Positions 1-6,624 of a DNA stretch of 6,979 bases are shown here, one piece after another. Below the pieces are notes generated by a model. The model saw only the letters and a program-made list of their open reading frames with translations. It did no database searches and was not told the DNA's origin. This stretch comes from Pseudomonadota bacterium. GTDB taxonomy: Bacteria; Pseudomonadota; Alphaproteobacteria; Rhodobacterales; Rhodobacteraceae. The first letter of the stretch is position 1. Every line of letters begins with the position of its first letter. A program made the translations under genes and the position numbers. Location of the stretch: assembly GCA_027592105.1 (NCBI GenBank), contig JAQCLA010000131.1, forward strand, positions 1-6,979, given 5' to 3'.

Positions 1-441
1 CGCGATGGCCCGGTTGACCGGGTCGGGCACCTCATTTTGCAACAAGATCGCGCGCAGCGCCGGCGACAGGCGCACAGCCGTGCCATCGAGCGCGCGATTG
101 ACGCCCGACACGATCACCGCGCCATAGTCGCCCGCCGCATCCACGATGGCCACGCTCATTCCAGATGCGCCCGGAACCGTCAGAACGCCGCTCCGGTCCA
201 CCCCGGCGCTATCCAGCGCAGCAAGAATCTGGTCGCCGAAGCGGTCGGGACCGACACAGCCAGCCATGGCGACACGTCCGCCCATGCGCGCCGCCGCCAC
301 GGCCTGATTGCCGCCCTTGCCGCCAAAGCGATAAGCCACGCCATGCCCCACCACGGTTTCATCGAGCGCGGGTAGACGCGGCGCATCGACCACCACATCA
401 AGATGCAGCGCGCCCACCACAAGGATCGCGGGCTCAGGCAC
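1..441 (-). CDS. PfkB/ribokinase-family sugar kinase, N-terminal part (runs off left edge)
   Basis: This gene encodes an ATP-dependent cytoplasmic sugar kinase of the ribokinase (PfkB) family. Only the first 147 codons are present; the C-terminal half with the DTxGAGD-type catalytic motif lies outside the window. Visible features are an opening beta strand, ILVVGALHLD (residues 6-15), and the family's substrate/phosphate motif GGKGGNQA (residues 40-47). The AGCVGPDRFGD segment follows at 60-70, and LLQNEVP (133-139) matches the LLQLEIP strand of ribokinases. The chosen start is a GTG at 441 (V-P-E-P-A-I-L) with GAGG nine bases upstream; it overlaps the stop of the isomerase-like gene by 8 bp, implying translational coupling. 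No in-frame ATG lies before the first beta strand. The substrate cannot be read from this half. Its pairing with an aldose-isomerase-like protein suggests it phosphorylates the resulting ketose (inference). Family assignment is secure; calling it a true ribokinase is not. Confidence 0.94.
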   Translation of the reverse strand, partial: MPEPAILVVGALHLDVVVDAPRLPALDETVVGHGVAYRFGGKGGNQAVAAARMGGRVAMAGCVGPDRFGDQILAALDSAGVDRSGVLTVPGASGMSVAIVDAAGDYGAVIVSGVNRALDGTAVRLSPALRAILLQNEVPDPVNRAIA

Positions 442-1408
442 CGAACAGCGCCTCGGCCACGATGCGCTGGCTGAGTGCTGCATCCTGACGCGCAATGGCC
501 TCGGTCAGGGCCCGATCCCCGGACAGACCCGCCGCCACCGCGCGCAAGCGTTCCACGAGCCGCACATTGGTGCGAGCCTCCTCGATCGGATCGAGGCCGG
601 AATGATCGGGAAAGGTGTCAAAGTAGATCACGCCATCATAGCCGATGCGCTCAAGTTCCACGAACAGCGCAACGGTCTGCACCGGGTGGACGGTTCCCGC
701 CATCAGCCCGTCGTCGCGCTTGCCATAGCCATCGTTCAGATGCACGCCCAGCAGGCGGGAATGCCGGTCGATCAGATAGGCGGTATGGGACGGCATCTCG
801 TCGGCATAAAGCACATGCGCAAAGTCGAGCGTCACGCCGATGTTGCCCCGCCCTGCCTCTCGCACGGCCAGAAGCGTGGTGCCCACATCGGGCATGAGCG
901 CAAAGGCGCGCGGTTCATTGGGCTTGTATTCGATGGCAATGTCGACCTCGGGGGCGTGATCGGCAACCTCGATCAGGGCCGCGACGGTCTCATCCCACAT
1001 GCGCGCATAATCGCCCTGAAAGGCGTAATCGAACCCGTCTTGTCCCATCCACAGGGTCATCAGCCGCCCACCCATGTCCAGCCCCGCGTCGATGCCGCGT
1101 TTGGTCAGGTCGATCGCCGCGCGCCGAACCGCCGGATCGGGGTTGGTGAACGCCCCGATGGCAAAGGCGGGATGGGTATAGTAGCGCATCGCCAACCCAT
1201 TCAGCGCCAGCCCCGCATCGCCCAGCATCCGCGCCAGTTGGGCCGGCGTCTGAGCGTCGAAATGGTCGGGATAGTTCAGATCGGCGGCATCAAGAGAGCC
1301 GACGCGCCCGGCACTGGCGATCATGCCGGAAATGCCAGCCCCCCCGGCACGCTTGAACGCGTTAAGCCGCGCCGCATAGCGGGGGCGGTTGGGAATAGGA
1401 ACGGTCAT
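434..1408 (-). CDS. Compact L-rhamnose-isomerase-like TIM-barrel sugar isomerase
   Basis: The product is a 324-residue protein of the xylose-isomerase-like TIM-barrel (AP endonuclease 2) fold, probably a metal-dependent aldose-ketose isomerase. Candidate metal ligands lie at strand ends: E160 (IEYKP), D195 (TLDFAH), H223 (HLND) and D264 (YFDTF). H198 and D232/D233 could form a second metal site. From memory, Pseudomonas stutzeri L-rhamnose isomerase uses E219, D254, H281 and D327, with H257, D289 and D291 in the second site. The spacings are close: 35, 28 and 41 here against 35, 27 and 46. An Asp as fourth ligand favours an isomerase over tagatose-3-epimerase-type enzymes, which have Glu. The protein is roughly 100 residues shorter than that isomerase, so the substrate is open. 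The ATG at 1408 has AGGA about six bases upstream. It lies 14 bp after gntR and overlaps the kinase gene, so the three form one operon. It could instead be an epimerase. Confidence 0.9.
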   Translation of the reverse strand: MTVPIPNRPRYAARLNAFKRAGGAGISGMIASAGRVGSLDAADLNYPDHFDAQTPAQLARMLGDAGLALNGLAMRYYTHPAFAIGAFTNPDPAVRRAAIDLTKRGIDAGLDMGGRLMTLWMGQDGFDYAFQGDYARMWDETVAALIEVADHAPEVDIAIEYKPNEPRAFALMPDVGTTLLAVREAGRGNIGVTLDFAHVLYADEMPSHTAYLIDRHSRLLGVHLNDGYGKRDDGLMAGTVHPVQTVALFVELERIGYDGVIYFDTFPDHSGLDPIEEARTNVRLVERLRAVAAGLSGDRALTEAIARQDAALSQRIVAEALFGA

Positions 1409-1422
1409 GGCGATCCTTTGTG

Positions 1423-2157
1423 TCAGCGCGGGGCAAAAAATTCGGGGTGTTCGCGTTCCAAAGGCTCCAGAAAGGTGATGAGCCGTCCCAGATGGGCGCG
1501 CATCGCCTGTCGGGCGGCGTCAGGGTCGCGCGTTTCAAGCGCGGCGAGAATGGCTTTGTGTTCCTCGAGCGTTTCCTCAACCCGGCCGGGCATCGGCAAG
1601 ATCAATTGCCGTGCGCGGTTCACATGAAGCCAAGCGGCATCAGCGACATACGCAAGTTTCTTGAAGCCGGTGAACGACAAGATCAGCTCGTGCATCTCGC
1701 CATCAAGCGCGTAAAAGCCGCGAAAATCGCCATCGGCCACCAAGATGTCTTGCACGCGCAGATTGCGCCGCAACTGGAGCAGCTGCTTTTCGGTCAGGAT
1801 CGGGGCTATGACCTCGACGGCGGCAAGTTCGATCGCTTCACGCAAAAAGGCGCCCTCGCGGATCTCATCCATCGAGAAGCGCGCCACATAGGTCCCGGCC
1901 TGGGGCACCACATCCACCAGCCCCTCGGCCGCAAGCCGCGATATGGCCTCGGCCACGGGCGAGCGCGATACACCCAGTTGCGCGCAAATTTCTACCTTGC
2001 GCAACGCTTCGCCGGGGCGATACCCTAAATCCAGTATCGCGGCCCGCAGCGCCAGATAGGACCGATTGGCAAGCGACCCCGAAAAGTCGGACAAGGGCCG
2101 CAGTCGGGCATGCCCGTCGACGGGGCCTTGCGGATGACCATTTTGTATCTTTAACAT
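1423..2157 (-). CDS. GntR-family transcriptional regulator, FadR subfamily with FCD domain
   Basis: This 244-residue regulator probably controls the sugar operons on either side. It has an N-terminal winged helix-turn-helix at about residues 30-95, with the recognition segment KVEICAQLGVSRSPVAEAIS at 54-73, followed by an all-helical FCD ligand domain at about 100-235. The metal/ligand residues typical of FCD proteins are present: D152 and H156 in LDGEMHEL, H200 in EEHKAI and H222 in AHLGRL. FCD regulators usually sense small organic acids or sugar acids, so an acid intermediate of this pathway is a plausible effector (inference). It is the first gene of the leftward operon and diverges from the UxaA-family gene. 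The ATG at 2157 is the only in-frame ATG ahead of the HTH. It lies inside an inverted repeat and has no clear ribosome-binding site. The first 20 or so residues look unlike the family core, so a later TTG start (codon at 2092-2094) or leaderless translation is possible. Confidence 0.93.
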   Translation of the reverse strand: MLKIQNGHPQGPVDGHARLRPLSDFSGSLANRSYLALRAAILDLGYRPGEALRKVEICAQLGVSRSPVAEAISRLAAEGLVDVVPQAGTYVARFSMDEIREGAFLREAIELAAVEVIAPILTEKQLLQLRRNLRVQDILVADGDFRGFYALDGEMHELILSFTGFKKLAYVADAAWLHVNRARQLILPMPGRVEETLEEHKAILAALETRDPDAARQAMRAHLGRLITFLEPLEREHPEFFAPR

Positions 2158-2169
2158 GTTAGCATGTTA
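2152..2169. promoter_or_regulatory. Inverted-repeat operator candidate between gntR and the UxaA-family gene
   Basis: The sequence TAACATG-TTAG-CATGTTA is a perfect 7+7 inverted repeat with a 4-bp spacer. It also contains the 10-bp palindrome TAACATGTTA (2152-2161) and a tandem CATGTTAG pair (2155-2170). It is AT-rich in GC-rich surroundings and lies where the two divergent units start, covering the first codon of gntR on the minus strand. GntR/FadR regulators bind short palindromes next to their own genes, so autoregulation plus control of the rightward operon is the natural reading. Binding by this regulator is inferred. I could not place a convincing -35/-10 pair for either direction. Confidence 0.6.
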
Positions 2170-2219
2170 GCTTTGGGCCATGCCGAGTCAAGCGTGCACG
2201 CCCCCTGCCGGAGCACAAG

Positions 2220-3743
2220 ATGACCAACGCCGCGCCCCGTGTGATCCGCCTGAACCCGATGGATAATATCGGGGTCGCACTTGCCGATCTGGAGCTCGCA
2301 AGCGCCTTGCCGGGCGGGGCCGCAGCCCTGGAACAGATCAAGCGCGGCCACAAGGTGGCGTTGGAGGCAATCGCGCCGGGTGCGCCTGTCTATCGCTATG
2401 GTCAGATGATCGGCGTGGCCACCGCCCCGATCCTTGCGGGTGGGCATGTGCACAGCCACAATCTTGGGATGAGCGATCACCGGCAAGACCATGCCTTTGG
2501 GGCCGACTGCCGGGCGCTTGTGCCGGCACAGACACCGCGCAGCTTCATGGGCTATCACCGCGCCGATGGGCAGGTCGGCACGCGCAACTATCTGGGCATC
2601 CTGACCTCGGTGAACTGCTCGGGGTCGGTCGCCCGCTTCGTGGCCGAGGCTGTCGACCGCGAGGGCTGGCTGGCCGATTATCCCGGCATGGACGGGGTGG
2701 TGCCGATCGTGCATGGCACGGGCTGTGGCATGGCGGGCAACGACGAAGGTTATGACACGCTGTTTCGCACATTGGCCGGATACGCGCGCAATCCCAATTT
2801 CGCCGGTATCTTGTTGCTTGGGCTGGGATGCGAGGTGATGCAGATCCCCGACCTGATCGGCGCGGGGCGCATGCGCGAAGACGGCAATTTCCGTTACATG
2901 ACGATTCAGCAGACCGGTGGCACACGGCGCACGATCGAGCGCAGCATGGCGGTTTTGCGTGAAATGGCCGAGGTGGCGCGCACCGCCGAACGGCGCCCGG
3001 CGCCGGTGTCACATCTGACGGTGGGGCTGCAATGCGGGGGGTCGGATGGCTATTCGGGGATCACCGCCAACCCCGCGCTTGGAGTGGCATCTGACCTTTT
3101 GGTGCAGCAGGGGGGCACAACCATCCTTTCGGAAACACCCGAGATCTACGGGGCCGAACATTTGCTGACCCGCCGCGCGGTCAGCCCCGAGGTGGGACAG
3201 GCGCTGGTCGATCGCATCTTGTGGTGGGAGGATTATACCGCCCGCAACTGCGGCGAGATGAACAACAACCCCTCGCCCGGCAACAAGCGCGGCGGGCTGA
3301 CGACCATCCTTGAAAAATCGCTGGGTGCCGTGGCCAAAGGTGGCACAGCCCCGCTGGCCGGGGTTTACCGCTTTGCCGAACCGATCACGACCCCGGGTTT
3401 TGTCTACATGGACAGCCCCGGATATGATCCCTGTTCGGTCACGGGCCAGATCGCAAGCGGCGCAAACCTTGTGGCCTTTACGACCGGGCGGGGGTCGGTG
3501 TCGGGCTATAAGCCTACGCCCTGTGTCAAGTTGGCCACCCATTCCGAGATGTACGACCGCATGGCCGAGGACATGGACATCAATTGCGGCGATATCATCA
3601 CCGATGGCGTCAGCGTCGAGGACAAGGGGCGCGAGATCTTCGAGTTGTTCTTGCGCGTGGCCTCGGGGGAAAAGACGAAAAGCGAAGAGCTGGGTTTTGG
3701 CGGGGTGGAATTCGTGCCCTGGCAAATCGGCGCGGTCATGTAG
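2220..3743 (+). CDS. UxaA/GarD-family sugar-acid dehydratase (altronate dehydratase-like, full length)
   Basis: The 507-residue protein belongs to the altronate/galactarate dehydratase family, metal-dependent enzymes that dehydrate sugar acids to 2-keto-3-deoxy acids. An N-terminal SAF domain spans about residues 8-85 and ends in GGHVHSHNLGM (74-84). The linker motif GYHRADGQVGTRNYLG (111-126) leads into the catalytic domain. Characteristic blocks are GTGCGM (166-171), CGGSDGYSGITANPALG (272-288), SETPEIYGAE (304-313), NPSPGNKRGGLTTI (350-363) and DSPGYDPCSVTGQ (398-410). Length is close to E. coli UxaA, and nothing is truncated. The ATG at 2220 has GGAG six bases upstream. The gene is 11 bp ahead of the BDH2-like dehydrogenase, so its product probably feeds that enzyme. 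In Campylobacter jejuni a split UxaA-type protein lies in the fucose operon and is thought to act on L-fuconate. Here an enolase-type L-fuconate dehydratase is also present, so this protein may act on another acid such as D-arabinonate or L-galactonate. The substrate is unresolved. Confidence 0.94.
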   Translation: MTNAAPRVIRLNPMDNIGVALADLELASALPGGAAALEQIKRGHKVALEAIAPGAPVYRYGQMIGVATAPILAGGHVHSHNLGMSDHRQDHAFGADCRALVPAQTPRSFMGYHRADGQVGTRNYLGILTSVNCSGSVARFVAEAVDREGWLADYPGMDGVVPIVHGTGCGMAGNDEGYDTLFRTLAGYARNPNFAGILLLGLGCEVMQIPDLIGAGRMREDGNFRYMTIQQTGGTRRTIERSMAVLREMAEVARTAERRPAPVSHLTVGLQCGGSDGYSGITANPALGVASDLLVQQGGTTILSETPEIYGAEHLLTRRAVSPEVGQALVDRILWWEDYTARNCGEMNNNPSPGNKRGGLTTILEKSLGAVAKGGTAPLAGVYRFAEPITTPGFVYMDSPGYDPCSVTGQIASGANLVAFTTGRGSVSGYKPTPCVKLATHSEMYDRMAEDMDINCGDIITDGVSVEDKGREIFELFLRVASGEKTKSEELGFGGVEFVPWQIGAVM

Positions 3744-3754
3744 GGAGTGGCGGC

Positions 3755-4501
3755 ATGAGACTGAAGGGCAAGACGGCATTCGTGACGGCAGCAGGCGCCG
3801 GGATCGGGCGGGCAACGGCGCTGACCTTTGCCGCCGAAGGGGCCGAGGTGATCGCGACCGACATTGATGCCGAGGCGCTGTCCGCCCTCGAGGGCGGGCG
3901 CATCCGGATCCGGCGGCTTGATGTGCGCGATGCAGACGCCATCGCCGCCACGGCGGCTGCGGTAGGGGCGGTGGACATCTTGTTCAACTGCGCGGGCTTT
4001 GTCCATCACGGCTCGATCCTCGATTGCGACGAGGCGGCTTTCGACTTTTCCATGTCGCTGAACGTCAAGGCGAACTACGCGGTGACGCGGGCGCTGTTGC
4101 CGGCCATGCTGGGTGCGGGCGGAGGGTCGGTGATTTATGTGGCCTCGGCGGTGTCGTCGATGATCGCGGCGCCCAACCGCTTTGTCTATGGCGCGACCAA
4201 GGCCGCCGTGATCGGGATGATGAAATCGGTGGCCGCCGATTTCGTGACCCAAGGCATCCGCGCCAATGCGATCTGCCCCGGCACGGTGGAATCGCCCAGC
4301 TGGCATAACCGCGTGCGCGCGCAAGGCCGCACCGAGGCTGAGGTGGCAGCCGCCCGCGCCGCGTTCATCGCGCGCCAGCCGATGGGGCGCATCGGCCAAC
4401 CCGAAGAAATCGCGGCGTTGGCCGTCTATCTCGGGTCGGACGAAAGCGGTTTTGTCACCGGTCAGGCCATCGGCATCGATGGGGGCTGGGCGAACACCTA
4501 A
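3755..4501 (+). CDS. Short-chain dehydrogenase, probable 2-keto-3-deoxy-L-fuconate dehydrogenase (BDH2/DHRS6-like)
   Basis: This is a 248-residue classical SDR. The nucleotide-binding motif is TAAGAGIG (11-18), with alanine at the usual first glycine as in human BDH2. D36 (ATDID) at the end of the second strand favours NAD over NADP. NCAG is at 78-81, and the catalytic residues are S131, Y145 and K149 (YGATK). The stretch CAGFVHHGSILDCDEAAFDF, FVYGATKAAVIGMMKSVAADF and CPGTVESPSWHNR closely resemble BDH2, whose bacterial relatives oxidise the C4 hydroxyl of 2-keto-3-deoxy-L-fuconate to the 2,4-diketo acid. R142 and R186 align with arginines that bind the substrate carboxylate in BDH2 (from memory). 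AGGGAG, starting in the stop of the upstream gene, is a good ribosome-binding site for the ATG at 3755. It is cotranscribed with the UxaA-family gene and is the pathway step after either dehydratase. Confidence 0.9.
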   Translation: MRLKGKTAFVTAAGAGIGRATALTFAAEGAEVIATDIDAEALSALEGGRIRIRRLDVRDADAIAATAAAVGAVDILFNCAGFVHHGSILDCDEAAFDFSMSLNVKANYAVTRALLPAMLGAGGGSVIYVASAVSSMIAAPNRFVYGATKAAVIGMMKSVAADFVTQGIRANAICPGTVESPSWHNRVRAQGRTEAEVAAARAAFIARQPMGRIGQPEEIAALAVYLGSDESGFVTGQAIGIDGGWANT

Positions 4502-4527
4502 GCCGAGCGCCAAGGGGCGCCGCGGCT
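4501..4527. terminator. GC-rich hairpin between convergent operons, candidate bidirectional terminator
   Basis: Immediately after the TAA of the plus-strand dehydrogenase, AGCCG (4501-4505) pairs with CGGCT (4523-4527). Inside it GCGCC (4507-4511) pairs with GGCGC (4516-4520) around an AAGG loop, leaving a small A/CG internal bulge. The 40-bp gap before the convergent L-fuconate dehydratase stop contains little else. There is no real T tract on either side, so this is a weak or non-classical intrinsic terminator, or a 3'-end-stabilising structure. Confidence 0.45.
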
Positions 4528-4541
4528 TCGCAGACCCGCGC

Positions 4542-5846
4542 TCAGCCCTGTGCCCGCCAGGCGGCCCCGTTCGGGTATTCATGCGCCTCAAGGCTTGTGG
4601 CGAACATCTCGGTCGAAAGGCCCGGTGCTTCGGGTGGCATATAGCGGCCATCGCGAATGGTGACCGGCACCGCGAAATGATCGTGCAGATGGTCGACATA
4701 TTCCAGCACGCGATCCTCGAAACTGCCGCCGACCGCAACATAGTCGAAATAGCTGGCATGTTGGACCAGTTCACACAAACCCACCCCGCCCGCATGCGGA
4801 CATACGGGCAGCCCGAATTTTTCGGCCAGAAGCAGCACCGCCACCACCTCGTTCACGCCACCCAGACGCGCGCCGTCAAGCTGCACGAAGCGCAGTGCGC
4901 CCGCTTGCATGAACTGCTTGAACATCACCGCGTTCTGACAATGTTCGCCCGTGGCCACCGCAATCGGCGCAATGTCGCGGGCGATGCGGGCATGGCCCAG
5001 CACATCGTCGGGGCTGGTTGGTTCCTCGATCCACCACGGGTCGAATTCGGCCAACGCGCGCATATGGGCGATGGCAGTGTCCACGCCCCAGACCTGATTG
5101 GCATCCATCATCAGCTTGCGGTCCGGACCGATCTCTTGCCGAATGATGCGCGCCCGGCGGATATCGTCGGCAAGATCGCCCCCCACCTTCATCTTGAAAT
5201 GCGACCAGCCCTGTCCAAGGGCGGCGCGGACCAGTGCGCGCATCTTGTCGTCGGAATAGCCAAGCCAGCCCGCCGATGTGGTATAGGCCGGAAACCCCGT
5301 TGCGCGCAGCGCAGCTATGCGGGCCGGTCTGCCGTCAAGCCTGGCGGCAAGTCGCGCGCGCGCTTCGCCCGGATCAAGCGCATCCGACAACCAACGCCAG
5401 TCGACCAGCGCGACGATCTCGTCAGGCGACATTTCGGACAAGAGCCGCCAGACCGGTTTGCCCTCGGCCTTACCCTTGAGGTCCCAAAGCGCGTTGACAA
5501 TCGCGGCGGTGGCCAGATGGATCACACCCTTGTCCGGGCCGGTCCAGCGCAGTTGGCTATCGCCGGTGATATGGCGCCATGTCGCGCCCATGTCGGCCAA
5601 CAGGTCATCGCCATCGCGCCCCTCAAGACGCGGCGCAAGGGCGCGGGCGGCGGCCACGCAAAGCTCGTTTCCGCGCCCGATCGTGAAGGTAAATCCGTGA
5701 CCCACCAGCCCGTCGGCGGTTTCCACGGTGACATAGGCCGCCGAATAATCCGGCGCCAGGTTCATCGCATCCGAGCCGTCAAGCGCACGCGATGTGGGAA
5801 AGCGGATGTCGCGGGCAAGGATGCGGGTGATACGGCCAAGGGTCAT
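4542..5846 (-). CDS. fucD: L-fuconate dehydratase (enolase superfamily)
   Basis: The 434-residue enzyme dehydrates L-fuconate to 2-keto-3-deoxy-L-fuconate with Mg2+. It has an N-terminal capping domain (about 1-135), an enolase-superfamily barrel and a C-terminal capping segment. The KxK base pair is K218/K220 (HFKMKVG). Metal ligands are D248 (MMDANQ), E274 (WIEEPTSP) and E301 (ATGEHC), and the acid dyad is H351 (CPHAGG) with D324 (VQLDGARLGG). These numbers coincide with those I recall for characterised Xanthomonas campestris FucD. That supports the ATG at 5846 over an upstream ATG at 5897, which would add 17 unrelated residues. Family blocks RFPTSRALDGSDAMN (15-29), DYSAAYV, PAYTTSAGWLGYSD and EYVDHLHDHF also match. 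AGGA lies eight bases before the start and overlaps the stop of L-fucose dehydrogenase. The gap is 10 bp, so the two are one operon catalysing consecutive oxidation and dehydration steps. Confidence 0.96.
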   Translation of the reverse strand: MTLGRITRILARDIRFPTSRALDGSDAMNLAPDYSAAYVTVETADGLVGHGFTFTIGRGNELCVAAARALAPRLEGRDGDDLLADMGATWRHITGDSQLRWTGPDKGVIHLATAAIVNALWDLKGKAEGKPVWRLLSEMSPDEIVALVDWRWLSDALDPGEARARLAARLDGRPARIAALRATGFPAYTTSAGWLGYSDDKMRALVRAALGQGWSHFKMKVGGDLADDIRRARIIRQEIGPDRKLMMDANQVWGVDTAIAHMRALAEFDPWWIEEPTSPDDVLGHARIARDIAPIAVATGEHCQNAVMFKQFMQAGALRFVQLDGARLGGVNEVVAVLLLAEKFGLPVCPHAGGVGLCELVQHASYFDYVAVGGSFEDRVLEYVDHLHDHFAVPVTIRDGRYMPPEAPGLSTEMFATSLEAHEYPNGAAWRAQG

Positions 5847-5854
5847 GGTCAGGG

Positions 5855-5858
5855 TCCT
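5855..5858 (-). promoter_or_regulatory. Ribosome-binding site deciding the fucD start
   Basis: On the minus strand TTAGGACCCTGACCATG puts AGGA eight bases before the ATG at 5846. It overlaps the TAG stop of the upstream dehydrogenase, a typical coupled arrangement. It supports this start over the ATG at 5897, which lies inside the upstream coding region. Confidence 0.7.
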
Positions 5859-6600
5859 AAAGCGTGAGGCGGCGGTCAAGATGGACATAACCGCCATCCA
5901 CGAACAGCCATTGCCCTGTTGTATGGCTGGCCTTGTCGGACAAGAGAAATACCGCTGTGGCGGCCATTTCAGCGGCTGTGGTCATGCGGCGGCCAAGCGG
6001 GATGGTGGACTCGATCGCGCGGCACTGGGCGTCCGGGTCAGGCAGCGTCGACAGCCAGCGTTCATACATCGGCGTCATCACCTCGGCCGGCACGATGGCA
6101 TTGACGCGCACGCCATGGGGCGCAAGGTCAGCCGCCCATTCGCGCGTCAGCCCCAGTTGCGCCGCCTTGGCGGCAACATAGGCCGACGTGCCGCCCTGCC
6201 CCGTCAATGCGGTCTTGGAGGCGACATTGAGGATCGCGCCCCGCGCCGCGATCAGATCGGCGCGGCACAGATGAGCAAGCGTGAAGCAATGCACAAGATT
6301 GCGGTTCAACGAGGCCCGAAAGGCCTCGGGCCCTTGGTCAAGCCCGACACCGTCATTGGTGCCGGCACAATTGACCAGCGCATCGATACGGCCGTGCCGG
6401 GCACGCACCGCGGCCACGCCATTCATGCAAGCTGCGTCATCCGCAAGATCAAGCCGCAGGCGGTCAGCGCCGCCATCGGCATTGAGGTCAAAGGTGACAG
6501 GCACGGCACCCTCGGCGGTCAACGCATCCACGATGGCCGCACCGATGCCCGATGCACCGCCGGTCACGATCACAACCTTGCCCGAAAGTCCCAAGTCCAT
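5857..6600 (-). CDS. L-fucose dehydrogenase, short-chain dehydrogenase family
   Basis: The 247-residue SDR oxidises the C1 hydroxyl of L-fucose to L-fucono-lactone with NAD(P)+; relatives also accept D-arabinose and L-galactose. The nucleotide motif is TGGASGIG (13-20), NCAG is at 77-80, and catalytic residues are S138 (NVASKT), Y151 and K155 (YVAAK). It resembles the Burkholderia multivorans L-fucose dehydrogenase as I recall it. Shared stretches include MDLGL at the start, SLNRNLVHC, SKTALTGQGGTSAYVAAKAA, LTREWA, NAIVPAEVMTP, ASHTTGQWLFVDGGYVHLDR and the short tail. The ATG at 6600 starts exactly at MDLGLSGK and has GGAGG eight bases upstream. The longer frame opening at 6705 adds 35 residues with no SDR character and is rejected. 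It is first in a two-gene operon with the L-fuconate dehydratase, which argues for fucose or a close analogue as the substrate. Lactone hydrolysis must be spontaneous or encoded elsewhere. Confidence 0.93.
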   Translation of the reverse strand: MDLGLSGKVVIVTGGASGIGAAIVDALTAEGAVPVTFDLNADGGADRLRLDLADDAACMNGVAAVRARHGRIDALVNCAGTNDGVGLDQGPEAFRASLNRNLVHCFTLAHLCRADLIAARGAILNVASKTALTGQGGTSAYVAAKAAQLGLTREWAADLAPHGVRVNAIVPAEVMTPMYERWLSTLPDPDAQCRAIESTIPLGRRMTTAAEMAATAVFLLSDKASHTTGQWLFVDGGYVHLDRRLTL

Positions 6601-6608
6601 GTGCCATG

Positions 6609-6613
6609 CCTCC
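6609..6613 (-). promoter_or_regulatory. Ribosome-binding site deciding the L-fucose dehydrogenase start
   Basis: The minus strand reads GGAGGCATGGCACATG, placing a strong GGAGG eight bases before the ATG at 6600. An ATG in between (GCATGG) is in another frame. This selects the start that yields MDLGL, the family's usual N-terminus. Confidence 0.8.
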
Positions 6614-6624
6614 GATATGCGCAC

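Noticed and set aside
602..1627. 341-residue plus-strand open frame opposite the isomerase-like gene
   Set aside because: It is a shadow of the minus-strand TIM-barrel gene, with no recognisable motif and composition typical of antisense GC-rich frames.
3009..3815. 268-residue minus-strand frame opposite the UxaA-family gene
   Set aside because: It is a shadow of a strongly conserved plus-strand gene, with no start signal or domain.
3506..4795. 429-residue minus-strand open frame across the plus-strand SDR and the convergent junction
   Set aside because: It runs antisense through a conserved dehydrogenase and overlaps the end of fucD in another frame, with no family similarity visible.
4266..5867. 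533-residue plus-strand open frame covering the L-fuconate dehydratase region
   Set aside because: It is antisense to a gene with every catalytic residue of a known family. Its own translation shows no domain, is rich in Arg, His and Ala, and starts inside the SDR gene with no ribosome-binding site. High GC suppresses stops on the opposite strand.
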